Positions 1 to 5,928 of a stretch of DNA of 8,670 nucleotides are shown one piece after another. A program made the position numbers and the translations under genes. The notes beneath the pieces are model-generated. The model worked only from the letters and a program-made list of their open reading frames with translations, was not told the DNA's origin and did no database searches. Each line of letters starts with the position of its first letter. The first letter of the stretch is position 1. Source of the stretch: an uncultured Gammaproteobacteria bacterium (lineage in GTDB: Bacteria; Pseudomonadota; Gammaproteobacteria; Pseudomonadales; UBA5518); NCBI GenBank assembly GCA_903921135.1, contig CAIXOY010000592.1:1-8670 (forward strand), given 5' to 3'.

Positions 1-401
1 CCAACCGTGAGCCCCCCGAAGGTGAGCGCACCGGCCGCCTCGATGTAGTCGTACTTCGTGTCGCCCTCATAGCGGTAGTAGATGAAACCGACTTTGTAGC
101 TGCAGCCGTCGCAGCCCAGCGCTCCGGTGTAGCCACCGTAGTAGTCGACCTCACTGCTGGTACCGGTCGCCCCGGTGTCGAAGTTGACGTTGGAGGCCCA
201 CACGCCGGCGTAAATGCCGTTGTCGAGCAGCGCATCGAAGCCACCCTGAATGGCGCCACGCTCCTGGGTCTGCGAGATGCCGCGGAAGACGTAGTCCGAG
301 GCGAGCATCACGTTGGCAGTGTAGGTGTCCTCGGCCTGTGCACTGGCGGCGAGGACGGTGAGTGCGGTGGCGCCGGCAATGGCGGAAAGGATCGATTTCA
401 T
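1..401 (-). CDS. TorF-family putative outer-membrane porin (3' end outside window)
   Basis: Only the first 133 residues are in the window. A signal peptide is visible: K2, a hydrophobic run at about residues 4-19, and a likely cleavage after A23 (AQA-ED). The mature start, with alternating aromatic and small residues and the segment SDYVFRGISQTQ (35-46), is typical of the Gcw_chp/TorF porin family (full length usually about 220-260 aa). The rest reads as beta strands with many Tyr and Gly residues, such as the YYGGYTGALG and FIYYRYEG segments, consistent with an outer-membrane barrel. The ATG at 401 is preceded by GGAG at good spacing. A CxxC pair (C97, C100) sits between two predicted strands, which is unusual for a porin. 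The upstream sigma-54/NtrC signals suggest nitrogen-limitation control. In relatives this gene often precedes glnK-amtB, which cannot be checked here. The family is secure; the transported substrate is unknown. Confidence 0.88.
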   Translation of the reverse strand, partial: MKSILSAIAGATALTVLAASAQAEDTYTANVMLASDYVFRGISQTQERGAIQGGFDALLDNGIYAGVWASNVNFDTGATGTSSEVDYYGGYTGALGCDGCSYKVGFIYYRYEGDTKYDYIEAAGALTFGGLTV

Positions 402-472
402 GTGCGTCTCCGATGCGATGTGGTTTGCGGGGTGCCTGTGCCGCTCGTGCGGCAGGGGCCCGAAAGCCTCTT

Positions 473-489
473 TGCAGCGAGTGTGCCAA
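473..489 (-). promoter_or_regulatory. Sigma-54 (RpoN) -24/-12 promoter for the porin gene
   Basis: On the minus strand this reads TTGGCACACTCGCTGCA. The GG at -24 and GC at -12 are separated by exactly 10 bp, and the TTGGCAC half is perfect against the consensus YTGGCACGRNNNTTGCW; the mismatches are the G and R after it and the first T of TTGC. The predicted start is near 462, giving a leader of about 60 nt before the porin ATG at 401. Sigma-54 promoters need an enhancer-bound activator, and a candidate NtrC site lies upstream at 574-590. Expression is therefore probably turned on under nitrogen limitation. Confidence 0.75.
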
Positions 490-573
490 CGCGGGTTTTC
501 CGCGCAGATCAGGGGTTAAAACGCGTATTGCGCGCCGGTTTCGCCCCAAGGCGCGCCGCGATTGCAACGCGCC

Positions 574-590
574 CGCACCACATCGGTGCG
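574..590. promoter_or_regulatory. NtrC-type enhancer site
   Basis: The site is a perfect inverted repeat, CGCACC-N5-GGTGCG, matching the NtrC (GlnG) recognition pattern GCACC-N5-GGTGC. Its centre (582) lies about 120 bp upstream of the start predicted from the sigma-54 promoter at 473-489, the usual distance for an NtrC enhancer. Two further GGTGC half-sites follow at 600-604 and 610-614, spaced 15 and 10 bp along and on the same face as each other; they may assist oligomer binding. The box also sits just upstream of ubiK, so an effect on that gene is possible but not shown. No strong IHF site is seen between; GATCAGGGGTTAA at 507-519 is only a partial match. Confidence 0.65.
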
Positions 591-625
591 CTTTTTCAGG
601 GTGCGGCGAGGTGCAGGGCGTGGTT

Positions 626-631
626 TAGAAT
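626..631 (+). promoter_or_regulatory. Candidate -10 element for ubiK
   Basis: TAGAAT matches the sigma-70 -10 consensus at five of six positions and lies 38 bp before the ubiK ATG. No recognisable -35 hexamer is present at 15-19 bp spacing (that stretch is GC-only and overlaps the GGTGC half-sites), so either an activator is needed or this is chance. Confidence 0.3.
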
Positions 632-669
632 GCGGCGGCCTTCACCACCTTCCAGACACGGGCTCGCCG

Positions 670-933
670 ATGATCAACGACAACCTCATTCGCAGCCTTG
701 GCGAGCAATTGGGCCGCTTCGTGAGCGATGCCCGCTCGCGGGAAGACATGCAGCAGAGCCTGAACGCCATCGTGCAGAACGTCTTCGCGAGGCTCGATCT
801 GGTGACGCGCGAACAGTTCGATGCGCAGCTCGAAACACTCGAGCGCACGCGGGCGCAACTGGAACATCTGGAAACGGAACTCGCGCGGCTGCAGGAGCAG
901 CTCACCGCGCAGGATGGCAACCGCAACGCCTGA
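670..933 (+). CDS. ubiK: Ubiquinone biosynthesis accessory factor UbiK
   Basis: The product has 87 residues, the usual size for the UbiK/YqiC (BMFP domain) family. The N-terminal half (about 1-45) is amphipathic helix, including SLGEQLGRFVSDA and NAIVQNVFARLDLVTREQFD, the diagnostic family core. Residues about 48-82 form a heptad-rich coiled coil (LETLERTRAQLEHLETELARL, split across heptads). Family members trimerise through this coil and help the UbiJ-scaffolded ubiquinone complex work in the cytosol and at the membrane, mainly for aerobic growth. The ATG at 670 is chosen because family proteins begin just before the IxxLxxQL helix; the Shine-Dalgarno is poor (only a GGG in the region). Longer upstream in-frame extension lacks family similarity. 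The stop codon touches the stop of the convergent methyltransferase. Confidence 0.92.
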   Translation: MINDNLIRSLGEQLGRFVSDARSREDMQQSLNAIVQNVFARLDLVTREQFDAQLETLERTRAQLEHLETELARLQEQLTAQDGNRNA

Positions 934-939
934 TCAGGC
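928..939. repeat. Perfect palindrome spanning two abutting stop codons
   Basis: GCCTGATCAGGC is a perfect 12-bp inverted repeat. Its centre TGATCA supplies the TGA stop of ubiK (931-933) and, on the other strand, the TGA stop of the methyltransferase (934-936). There is no loop and no T-run, so it is not a normal intrinsic terminator. Confidence 0.6.
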
Positions 940-1608
940 CGCGATCGGCGGCACGAATCCGTCGAAGCGCTGTATCACTCCCCTGAACCCGAAGTCCGCA
1001 AGCTGCGCGGCCGTGCTCGCCTCGCTCTGCGAACAGAAACCTTCCTCTTCCATGCGCCGGCGGAAGCGCACGTGCCGGGTACGGCGCGGGTCGACGATGA
1101 TCACGCGCGTGCCGGCGTGACTGTGGCGCGCGAGGAAGGCCGAGAGCAGCGCAGGATGATCCGGCTCATAAAGCAGATCGCTGCCAATGATGATGTCGAA
1201 GAGCCCCAGCGCGGGTTGCGCATCGCGCCAGTCGAGGCGCTGGAAGGGCGTGGGGAACAGCGCATTGCGTGTGCTGTTGTCGCGGAGGAAATCCGCGGCC
1301 ATCGGATGGTAGTCGGTGGCGAGGATATCGGCGCCGCGTGCGTTGGCGACCAGGCTCGCGATACCCAGCCCGCAACCGAGCTCGAGCATCCTCCCGCCAC
1401 CCAGCACCAGCCTGCTCACCAGATCGGCCAGCAACAGACCCGAAGGCCAGCGCATCCCGAAGAAGGGCCAGCTCGCGGGCGAGATGCCCAGCGCCTCGGC
1501 CACGCCCTCAGGGTCGTCGAACTGGTTGCCGTCCACGAGGCAACGGATGTGGTAGTCCACACCCCCGAACTGGTGGGTGTCGATGCGCGTCTGCAGGGGG
1601 GAGTTCAT
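934..1608 (-). CDS. Class I SAM-dependent methyltransferase (METTL21/lysine-methyltransferase-like)
   Basis: The product has 224 residues and a Rossmann-type methyltransferase core. Motif I is MLELGCGLGIASL (E76, G78, G80, G82), the acidic end of strand 2 is ATDYH (D99), and motif IV is FDIIIGSDLLYE (138-148). The SDLLYE motif and the upstream WPFFGMRWPSGLLLADLV segment (47-64) are characteristic of the METTL/Methyltransf_16 group, whose members often methylate lysines on proteins such as translation factors. The actual substrate cannot be told from sequence. No signal peptide or membrane helix is seen, so it is cytosolic. The ATG at 1608 was chosen because the open frame upstream runs into REP sequence (1688-1784) and would add low-complexity residues; no clear Shine-Dalgarno is visible, and a TATTCA at 1633-1638 is only a weak -10. 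It is convergent with ubiK with no gap. Confidence 0.82.
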   Translation of the reverse strand: MNSPLQTRIDTHQFGGVDYHIRCLVDGNQFDDPEGVAEALGISPASWPFFGMRWPSGLLLADLVSRLVLGGGRMLELGCGLGIASLVANARGADILATDYHPMAADFLRDNSTRNALFPTPFQRLDWRDAQPALGLFDIIIGSDLLYEPDHPALLSAFLARHSHAGTRVIIVDPRRTRHVRFRRRMEEEGFCSQSEASTAAQLADFGFRGVIQRFDGFVPPIAA

Positions 1609-1687
1609 GCGACACGGTACGCGGTCGGGGAGTGAATAGCCATCGGCTTGTGCAGGCGCGCGCGACAGCACACTGGCACAGCAGCAG

Positions 1688-1710
1688 TCGGGGGCATGGC
1701 CCCCTCCCAC
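1688..1710 (-). repeat. REP-like hairpin element, copy A
   Basis: Read on the minus strand the 23-bp unit is a GTGGGA head, a stem arm GGGGGC, a CAT loop, the matching arm GCCCCC and a GA tail. It is identical to copy B at 1734-1756 and shares its layout with copies C, D and E elsewhere in the window. The extragenic position, hairpin and fixed head are those of bacterial REP sequences mobilised by REP-associated tyrosine transposases; no such transposase is in the window. Confidence 0.75.
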
Positions 1711-1733
1711 AAGACTGCCCGGGGGAATCCTCG

Positions 1734-1784
1734 TCGGGGGCATGGCCCCCTCCCACGGATTGTGGGAGCGCGCCATGCGCGCGA
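1734..1784. repeat. Head-to-head REP pair (BIME-like), copies B and C
   Basis: Copy B (1734-1756, minus) is identical to copy A. Copy C (1762-1784, plus) has the same GTGGGA head and CAT loop but the stem arms are GCGCGC/GCGCGC. The heads face each other as CTCCCAC-GGATT-GTGGGAG (1750-1768), so the whole block can fold as one long cruciform or as two separate hairpins. Such paired inverted REPs are called BIMEs and often affect mRNA ends or gyrase/IHF binding in other bacteria; here the role is unknown. The block lies in the gap between the methyltransferase start and comM. Confidence 0.75.
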
Positions 1785-1824
1785 CAAAAGCCTGCTGGTC
1801 CAAGACCCCAGGCAGCGAAGGCAG

Positions 1825-1854
1825 ATGACGGGCAGATGCCCTCGCGCCTACACT
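1825..1854 (+). promoter_or_regulatory. Candidate sigma-70 promoter for comM
   Basis: A -35-like ATGACG (1825-1830; four of six) and a -10-like TACACT (1849-1854; four of six) are 18 bp apart. The start would fall near 1861, giving a leader of about 50 nt before the comM ATG. The signal is weak but is the best in the gap downstream of the REP cluster. Confidence 0.3.
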
Positions 1855-1910
1855 CGCTTCACGCGGCAGGACGCCGCGCTCGCCGATCGACAGCCTCCAG
1901 GGAGGGAAGC

Positions 1911-3467
1911 ATGTCCTACGCCACCGTCATCACCCGCGCCAGCATCGGCATCGATGCACCTCTGGTGCGCGCCGAAGTCCATCTCTCGGGGGGCTTGCCC
2001 CGCATCACGCTGGTCGGTCTTCCCGAAACAGCCGTTCGGGAAAGCCGTGAACGCGTGCGCAGCGCCATCATCAACGCGCACTTCGAGTTTCCGCAGAGCC
2101 GGCTCACAGTGAACCTGGCGCCCGCCGATCTGCCCAAAGAGGGCGGGCGCTTCGATCTCGCCATCGCTCTCGGCGTGCTGGCGGCCTCCGGGCAACTCGA
2201 TCCACGGCACCTCGAGGGCTTCGAGTTCCTCGGTGAACTCGCGCTCGACGGGGAACTGCGGCCTGTCACCGGCTGCCTTCCCGCGGCACTTGCATGCAAG
2301 CGGGCCGGCCGCACGCTGGTGCTTCCGTCCGCCAATGCGCCGGAGGCCGCGCGTGTACCGGGGGCGGCGGTAATTCCCGCGCCACACCTTCTTGCGGTGT
2401 GCGCGCATCTCGGCGGTCAGTCACTGATCGACCCGCAGCGTCCCTTGCCGGACGAACTCGCACGCCCGGTGCCCGATCTCTCGGACGTGCGGGGGCAATC
2501 GCACGCCAAGCGCGCATTGATGATCGCCGCTGCGGGCGGCCACAACCTGCTGTTCTGCGGGCCGCCGGGCACGGGCAAAACGATGCTCGCGACACGGCTC
2601 CCGGGGATCCTGCCGCCGCTCTCGACGGCGGAATGGCTCGAAGTGGCTGCCATACGCTCGGTGGCTGGCATGGGCGAGGCTGTTCCCGGCGGAAACGAGC
2701 GCCCCTTCCGCGCGCCTCACCACGGAGCATCGGGCGCGGCACTGGTAGGCGGAGGCGGAAATCCGCGCCCGGGCGAGATCAGCCTCGCGCATCACGGCGT
2801 GCTGTTCCTGGACGAACTGCCCGAGTGGCCGCGGCGCCACCTCGAATTGCTGAGAGAACCTCTGGAGTCCGGCGAAATAGTGGTGGCGCGTGCCCTGCGG
2901 CGTACCCGCTACCCGGCACGGCTGCAATTGGTGGCGGCGATGAACCCTTGTCCGTGCGGCTATCTGGGGTCCGGATTCAGGGAGTGCCGGTGCACACCGG
3001 ATCAGGTGCAGCGCTATCGCGATCGCATCTCCGGGCCGCTGCTGGACCGTTTCGACATGCGCGTCGAGGTTTCGCGGCCGGGGCCCGCGCTGCTGGAGCC
3101 CGAGGATGGAACAGCGTCCATCACCAGCGCGGATCTGCGGGCCCGGGTGCTGTCCGCGCGTGTGCGTCAGTTGCAGCGGCAGGCGTGCGTCAACAGCGCG
3201 CTCGCAGGCAAGGAACTCGAACACCACGCGGCACTGGCCGACACGGACAGGGCGTTGCTGGCGAATGCCGCACAGCGCTGGGGGCTATCGGCGCGCGCCT
3301 GCCATCGCGTGCTGCGCGTGGCACGCAGCATCGCGGATCTCGACGGGCGCGATGCCCTGCTGGGCGCGGATCTGGCGGAAGCACTGGGTTACAGGTTGGG
3401 AGAGAGCGTTATGCCGTGTCATGCAGCGGCACGCGAGGCGAGTATGCCGATCAGCCAACGGCCTTGA
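1911..3467 (+). CDS. comM: ComM/YifB-family Mg-chelatase-like AAA+ ATPase
   Basis: The product has 518 residues (E. coli YifB about 506). The N-terminal domain (1-180), of the Lon-protease-like ChlI fold, includes GLPRITLVGLPETAVRES and the family signature VNLAPADLPKEGGRFDL. The AAA+ core has Walker A GPPGTGKT (217-224), RPFRAPHHGAS, and Walker B VLFLDEL (297-303, D301-E302). Four cysteines in the NPCPCGYLG...CRC insert (347, 349, 359, 361) could bind a metal. Residues from about 410 form the Mg_chelatase_C helical region, ending in LADLAEALGYR-type sequence. In naturally transformable gammaproteobacteria ComM is a hexameric helicase that drives branch migration when imported DNA is integrated. 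A strong Shine-Dalgarno (GGAGGG, about 5 nt before the ATG) sets the start; the open frame upstream of it crosses REP sequence. The 3' end overlaps the convergent GGDEF-EAL gene by 17 bp. Confidence 0.95.
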   Translation: MSYATVITRASIGIDAPLVRAEVHLSGGLPRITLVGLPETAVRESRERVRSAIINAHFEFPQSRLTVNLAPADLPKEGGRFDLAIALGVLAASGQLDPRHLEGFEFLGELALDGELRPVTGCLPAALACKRAGRTLVLPSANAPEAARVPGAAVIPAPHLLAVCAHLGGQSLIDPQRPLPDELARPVPDLSDVRGQSHAKRALMIAAAGGHNLLFCGPPGTGKTMLATRLPGILPPLSTAEWLEVAAIRSVAGMGEAVPGGNERPFRAPHHGASGAALVGGGGNPRPGEISLAHHGVLFLDELPEWPRRHLELLREPLESGEIVVARALRRTRYPARLQLVAAMNPCPCGYLGSGFRECRCTPDQVQRYRDRISGPLLDRFDMRVEVSRPGPALLEPEDGTASITSADLRARVLSARVRQLQRQACVNSALAGKELEHHAALADTDRALLANAAQRWGLSARACHRVLRVARSIADLDGRDALLGADLAEALGYRLGESVMPCHAAAREASMPISQRP

Positions 3468-5169
3468 TGTCGTCGCGCATGAGGTTCGTGAAGTCCTCGA
3501 ATCGCACCGGCGTGGAGTAGTAGTACCCCTGCACCTGGTCGCAACCGTGTTCACGCAGGAACTGCACCTGCTCGCGGGTTTCAGCACCCTCGGCGATCAC
3601 CTTGAGCCCCAGACCGTGTGCGAGGTTGATGATGGCGCGCACGATGGTGGCGTCGTCCGGACGCAGGTTCACCTGGCTCACGAAGCTGCGGTCGATCTTG
3701 AGCGCGCCGATCGGCAGGCGCTGGATGTGCGCGAACGAGGAATAGCCCGTTCCGAAATCATCCAGCGAGAAGGTGGGACCCAGGGCGCGGATCACCTGCA
3801 TGCAGCGCTCCGTGTCCTCGACGTTCGACATGATCGCCGTCTCGGTCAGCTCGAACTCCAGCCGCCACGGGTCGATACCCGCATCGGCAATGATGTTGCT
3901 CACGGTCTGGACGAATTTCTCGTCCAGGAACTGCCGGAACGAAAGGTTCACCGCCAGGTGGATGGGCTCCATGCCCTGCGCGTCCATCGCAAGGATGTCC
4001 TGGCAGGCCTGGTGGATGGCCCAGTACCCGATCGGCACGATGAGGCCCACTTCCTCGGCGAGGGGGATGAACTCCGAGGGCTTCACGAGGCCACGCACCG
4101 GGTGATTCCAGCGGAGCAGACCTTCGACGCCCGCAATGCGCTCGTCGCCGAGCGCGATGCGGGGCTGGTAGTAGAGTTCGAACTCGCCACGGCGCAACGC
4201 CCGTCGCAGATCCGCCTCCAGATACATCTGGTTGGTGGCCTCGACGTTCATCTTCTCGGTGTAGAAGCGGTAGGCGCTGCCGCGCAGACCCTTGGCCTGA
4301 TACATCGCCATGTCGGCGTGCTTGAGGAGAGTGTCGATGTCCTCGCCACCCTCCGGGTAGACGGCGATGCCGATGCTCGCGCCCACGAAGAGCTGCTGCG
4401 AGCCGAAGGGCACGGGCTTGGAGATGACCTCGATCACCTTGCGCGCCACGTTGACGATGTCGCCCGTCGTCGAGATGTCCTCGAGGATCAGCGTGAACTC
4501 GTCACCGCCGATGCGGGCCACGGAGTCGCTCTTGCGTACGCAGGCAGCGAGCCGTTCGGCCACCGCGCGGATCAGCGCATCGCCCGCGTCGTGGCCCATG
4601 GTGTCGTTGATCTGCTTGAAGCCGTCGAGGTCCACGAAGAACAGCGCCACCGTCTGCTGCCCGCGCTTGGCGCGCTCGACGGCACGGCCGAGGCGGTCAC
4701 GGAACAGGATACGGTTGGGCACATTGGTAAGCGGGTCGTAGTGGGCCAGGCGCGCGAGCTTGCGCTCGGACTGCTTGCGCTCGATGGCGTAACGGATGCA
4801 GCGCTCAAGCACCTGCGAATCGATGCGGCCCTTCTGGAGATAGTCCGAGGCCCCGCCGCGTACCGCCTCGCGGTCCACGCCGGGGTCCATCTCGGCGGTC
4901 ATCACAATGATCGGCCGGGGGCAGCCCTGTTGCACGGCCTTCAGCAGCAAGGCGTGCGCCGACTGCTGGTCGGCCTGGAAGTCGAGAAGAATGACGTCGT
5001 GGAGATCTGCGGCGATGGCGTCGGCCGCGTGCTCGAAGCGGCGGCACCACGTGAGCTCATAGGTGGTGTGGCCCACCGCATCCAGCAGCGTGCCGACCAA
5101 CGCATATTCCGCCGGATCGGCATCGATCAGGAGGACGCGGATGGGGCTGTCTGCCGGTGGCAGTTCCAT
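3451..5169 (-). CDS. Receiver-GGDEF-EAL cyclic-di-GMP response regulator
   Basis: This 572-residue cytosolic protein has three domains. The receiver (about 10-120) has the likely phospho-acceptor D63 (VILLDF), T91 and K113, but the acidic pair reads D16-A17-D18, so the usual second aspartate is alanine. The GGDEF domain (about 140-305) keeps HYDPLTNVPNR, GGDEF (221-225) and an RxxD inhibitory site (R212-D215), so diguanylate cyclase activity and product feedback are plausible. The EAL domain (about 315-560) keeps Q335, E349, N408, the ELTE segment (E443), DDFGTG (470-475), K491, E527 and Q547, the residues expected for a c-di-GMP phosphodiesterase, though the signature itself is EGL (349-351). 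Whether it makes or degrades c-di-GMP, or does both, is not decidable. No histidine kinase gene is adjacent, so its input partner is unknown. The ATG at 5169 precedes the receiver; its Shine-Dalgarno is weak. Confidence 0.94.
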   Translation of the reverse strand: MELPPADSPIRVLLIDADPAEYALVGTLLDAVGHTTYELTWCRRFEHAADAIAADLHDVILLDFQADQQSAHALLLKAVQQGCPRPIIVMTAEMDPGVDREAVRGGASDYLQKGRIDSQVLERCIRYAIERKQSERKLARLAHYDPLTNVPNRILFRDRLGRAVERAKRGQQTVALFFVDLDGFKQINDTMGHDAGDALIRAVAERLAACVRKSDSVARIGGDEFTLILEDISTTGDIVNVARKVIEVISKPVPFGSQQLFVGASIGIAVYPEGGEDIDTLLKHADMAMYQAKGLRGSAYRFYTEKMNVEATNQMYLEADLRRALRRGEFELYYQPRIALGDERIAGVEGLLRWNHPVRGLVKPSEFIPLAEEVGLIVPIGYWAIHQACQDILAMDAQGMEPIHLAVNLSFRQFLDEKFVQTVSNIIADAGIDPWRLEFELTETAIMSNVEDTERCMQVIRALGPTFSLDDFGTGYSSFAHIQRLPIGALKIDRSFVSQVNLRPDDATIVRAIINLAHGLGLKVIAEGAETREQVQFLREHGCDQVQGYYYSTPVRFEDFTNLMRDDIKAVG

Positions 5170-5225
5170 GCGGATGCTCTGCTGTGACTCGGTCCGGCGC
5201 GCGACACGCGCACCGGTGAGGAACA

Positions 5226-5255
5226 GTTATAGGCAACTCCGGGAGATTTTTCTAA
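5226..5255 (-). promoter_or_regulatory. Candidate promoter for the GGDEF-EAL gene
   Basis: On the minus strand TATAAC (5231-5226; five of six to the -10) lies 18 bp downstream of TTAGAA (5255-5250; three of six to the -35). The start would be near 5219, about 50 nt before the ATG. It lies just beyond the cytochrome gene terminator, which supports separate transcription. Confidence 0.35.
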
Positions 5256-5267
5256 TGCGCGCGCAGC

Positions 5268-5305
5268 AAAAAAAGAAGTGCGACGGGGCCGAGGTGAGCG
5301 CCCCG
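5268..5305 (-). terminator. Probable intrinsic terminator of the cytochrome gene
   Basis: On the minus strand, 14 nt after the cytochrome stop codon, CGGGGC (5305-5300) pairs with GCCCCG (5289-5284) around a 10-nt loop, and the T-rich run TTCTTTTTTT (5277-5268) follows after a 6-nt gap. The gap weakens the call, but the position, right behind the stop, fits. It would insulate the downstream GGDEF-EAL gene. Confidence 0.5.
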
Positions 5306-5318
5306 GCCCGGACACGGC

Positions 5319-5744
5319 TCACTGGGCAGCGGCAACCATGTGCCTCACGGCATTGCGGATTTCCTCATCCGAGCAGGTACCGCAGGTGCCGCGCGGGGGC
5401 ATGCCGCGAATGCCGTTGATCGAATGAGTTACCAATGTGTCCTCGCCCTGAGCGATCCGGGGCGCCCATTCCGCAGCAACGCCAAACTTGGGTGCACCTG
5501 CAACGCCCACCGAGTGGCACGCGACACACGCGGCCCCATACACCTGCTCGCCCGTGCGGGGCCCTGCCGCTACTGCCGGTGCGGGCGCCGCACAGTTGCT
5601 TTTGCCTTCGATGCAGAGTTCACCCACGGGCTTTATGCGTTCGGCGATGGCTTTCTCGCGGTCGGTCTGGGCCTGGGTGCCGAGGCTCGCGGAAACGGCG
5701 AGGACGCCGGCGGCTACCAACAGAATGCTGCGCTTGATCGACAC
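5319..5744 (-). CDS. Cytochrome c5-family periplasmic monohaem cytochrome
   Basis: The product has 141 residues. A signal peptide is visible (K4-R5, a hydrophobic run at 7-19, likely cleavage near A25), as needed for haem attachment outside the cytoplasm. The haem motif is CVACH (C73, C76, H77), the distal ligand is M115 in GMPPRGTC, and a second cysteine pair C121/C124 directly after it is the hallmark of cytochrome c5. A further pair C44/C51 sits in the N-terminal linker, as in pseudomonad-type c5 proteins, followed by an Ala/Pro-rich stretch. Proteins of this type shuttle electrons between periplasmic partners and terminal oxidases or nitrite-reducing enzymes; the partner here is unknown. 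Translation starts at GTG 5744, chosen because GGAGG lies 8 nt upstream and the signal peptide begins there. It has its own promoter and terminator, so it is a single-gene unit. Confidence 0.9.
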   Translation of the reverse strand: MSIKRSILLVAAGVLAVSASLGTQAQTDREKAIAERIKPVGELCIEGKSNCAAPAPAVAAGPRTGEQVYGAACVACHSVGVAGAPKFGVAAEWAPRIAQGEDTLVTHSINGIRGMPPRGTCGTCSDEEIRNAVRHMVAAAQ

Positions 5745-5809
5745 GTGTGGATCCTCCGGACTGTGGCGGTTGTACGAAGGACCACGACGTTTGGTCTTCG
5801 GCGGCGGCG

Positions 5810-5837
5810 ATTATAGCGACAGCCCGCAGCGCGGAAA
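5810..5837 (-). promoter_or_regulatory. Sigma-70 promoter of the cytochrome gene
   Basis: On the minus strand there is a perfect -10, TATAAT (5815-5810). A weak -35, TTTCCG (5837-5832; three of six), lies 16 bp upstream. The start is expected near 5803, giving a leader of about 58 nt. The -10 stands out in a very GC-rich region. No operator is recognised. Confidence 0.55.
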
Positions 5838-5859
5838 CAGCCACACACGGTGATTGGCG

Positions 5860-5889
5860 TGGACGCTTCGCGGGGGTGGCGGTTATGAT
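5860..5889 (+). promoter_or_regulatory. Candidate promoter for tRNA-Arg
   Basis: TGGACG (5860-5865; four of six to the -35) and TATGAT (5884-5889; five of six to the -10) are 18 bp apart. It is the best plus-strand promoter upstream of the tRNA; no convincing one lies between the REP copies and the tRNA. Transcription starting near 5896 would carry both REP hairpins in the precursor before the mature tRNA at 6005. Confidence 0.35.
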
Positions 5890-5928
5890 TCAGTCCGCTG
5901 ATAAAGCCCGCCACGTCGGCGCACATCC

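Larger units (their letters stand above)
1609..1910. other. 302-bp divergent intergenic region with REP cluster
   Basis: This gap separates two divergent genes, the methyltransferase (start 1608) and comM (start 1911). It contains REP copies A, B and C (1688-1784), a weak minus-strand -10 (TATTCA, 1633-1638), a candidate comM promoter (1825-1854), and the comM ribosome-binding site. I see no small gene: open frames across it translate the repeats and have no recognisable domain. Confidence 0.6.

Noticed and set aside
507..519. IHF site between the NtrC box and the sigma-54 promoter
   Set aside because: GATCAGGGGTTAA resembles the IHF consensus only partly: the first base is wrong and the TTR half is one base too close.
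1080..1640. 187-codon plus-strand frame (1072-1635) and other antisense frames in the methyltransferase
   Set aside because: They are shadows of the methyltransferase, whose motifs I and IV are clear on the minus strand.
1688..1784. Possible CRISPR array
   Set aside because: The units are short self-palindromes in mixed orientation, with irregular spacing and no cas genes; they fit REP elements.
1609..1803. N-terminal extension of the methyltransferase to an ATG at 1803
   Set aside because: The added residues are encoded by REP copies A-C and have no similarity to the family; the core begins naturally after the ATG at 1608.
1269..1910. In-frame upstream extension of comM
   Set aside because: It crosses the REP cluster and runs antisense to the methyltransferase. 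The strong Shine-Dalgarno and family-typical N-terminus place the start at 1911.
3106..5187. A 693-codon plus-strand open frame
   Set aside because: It runs antisense to the receiver-GGDEF-EAL gene, whose domains are unmistakable on the other strand. The long frame is a by-product of high-GC codon bias, and its translation shows no known domain.
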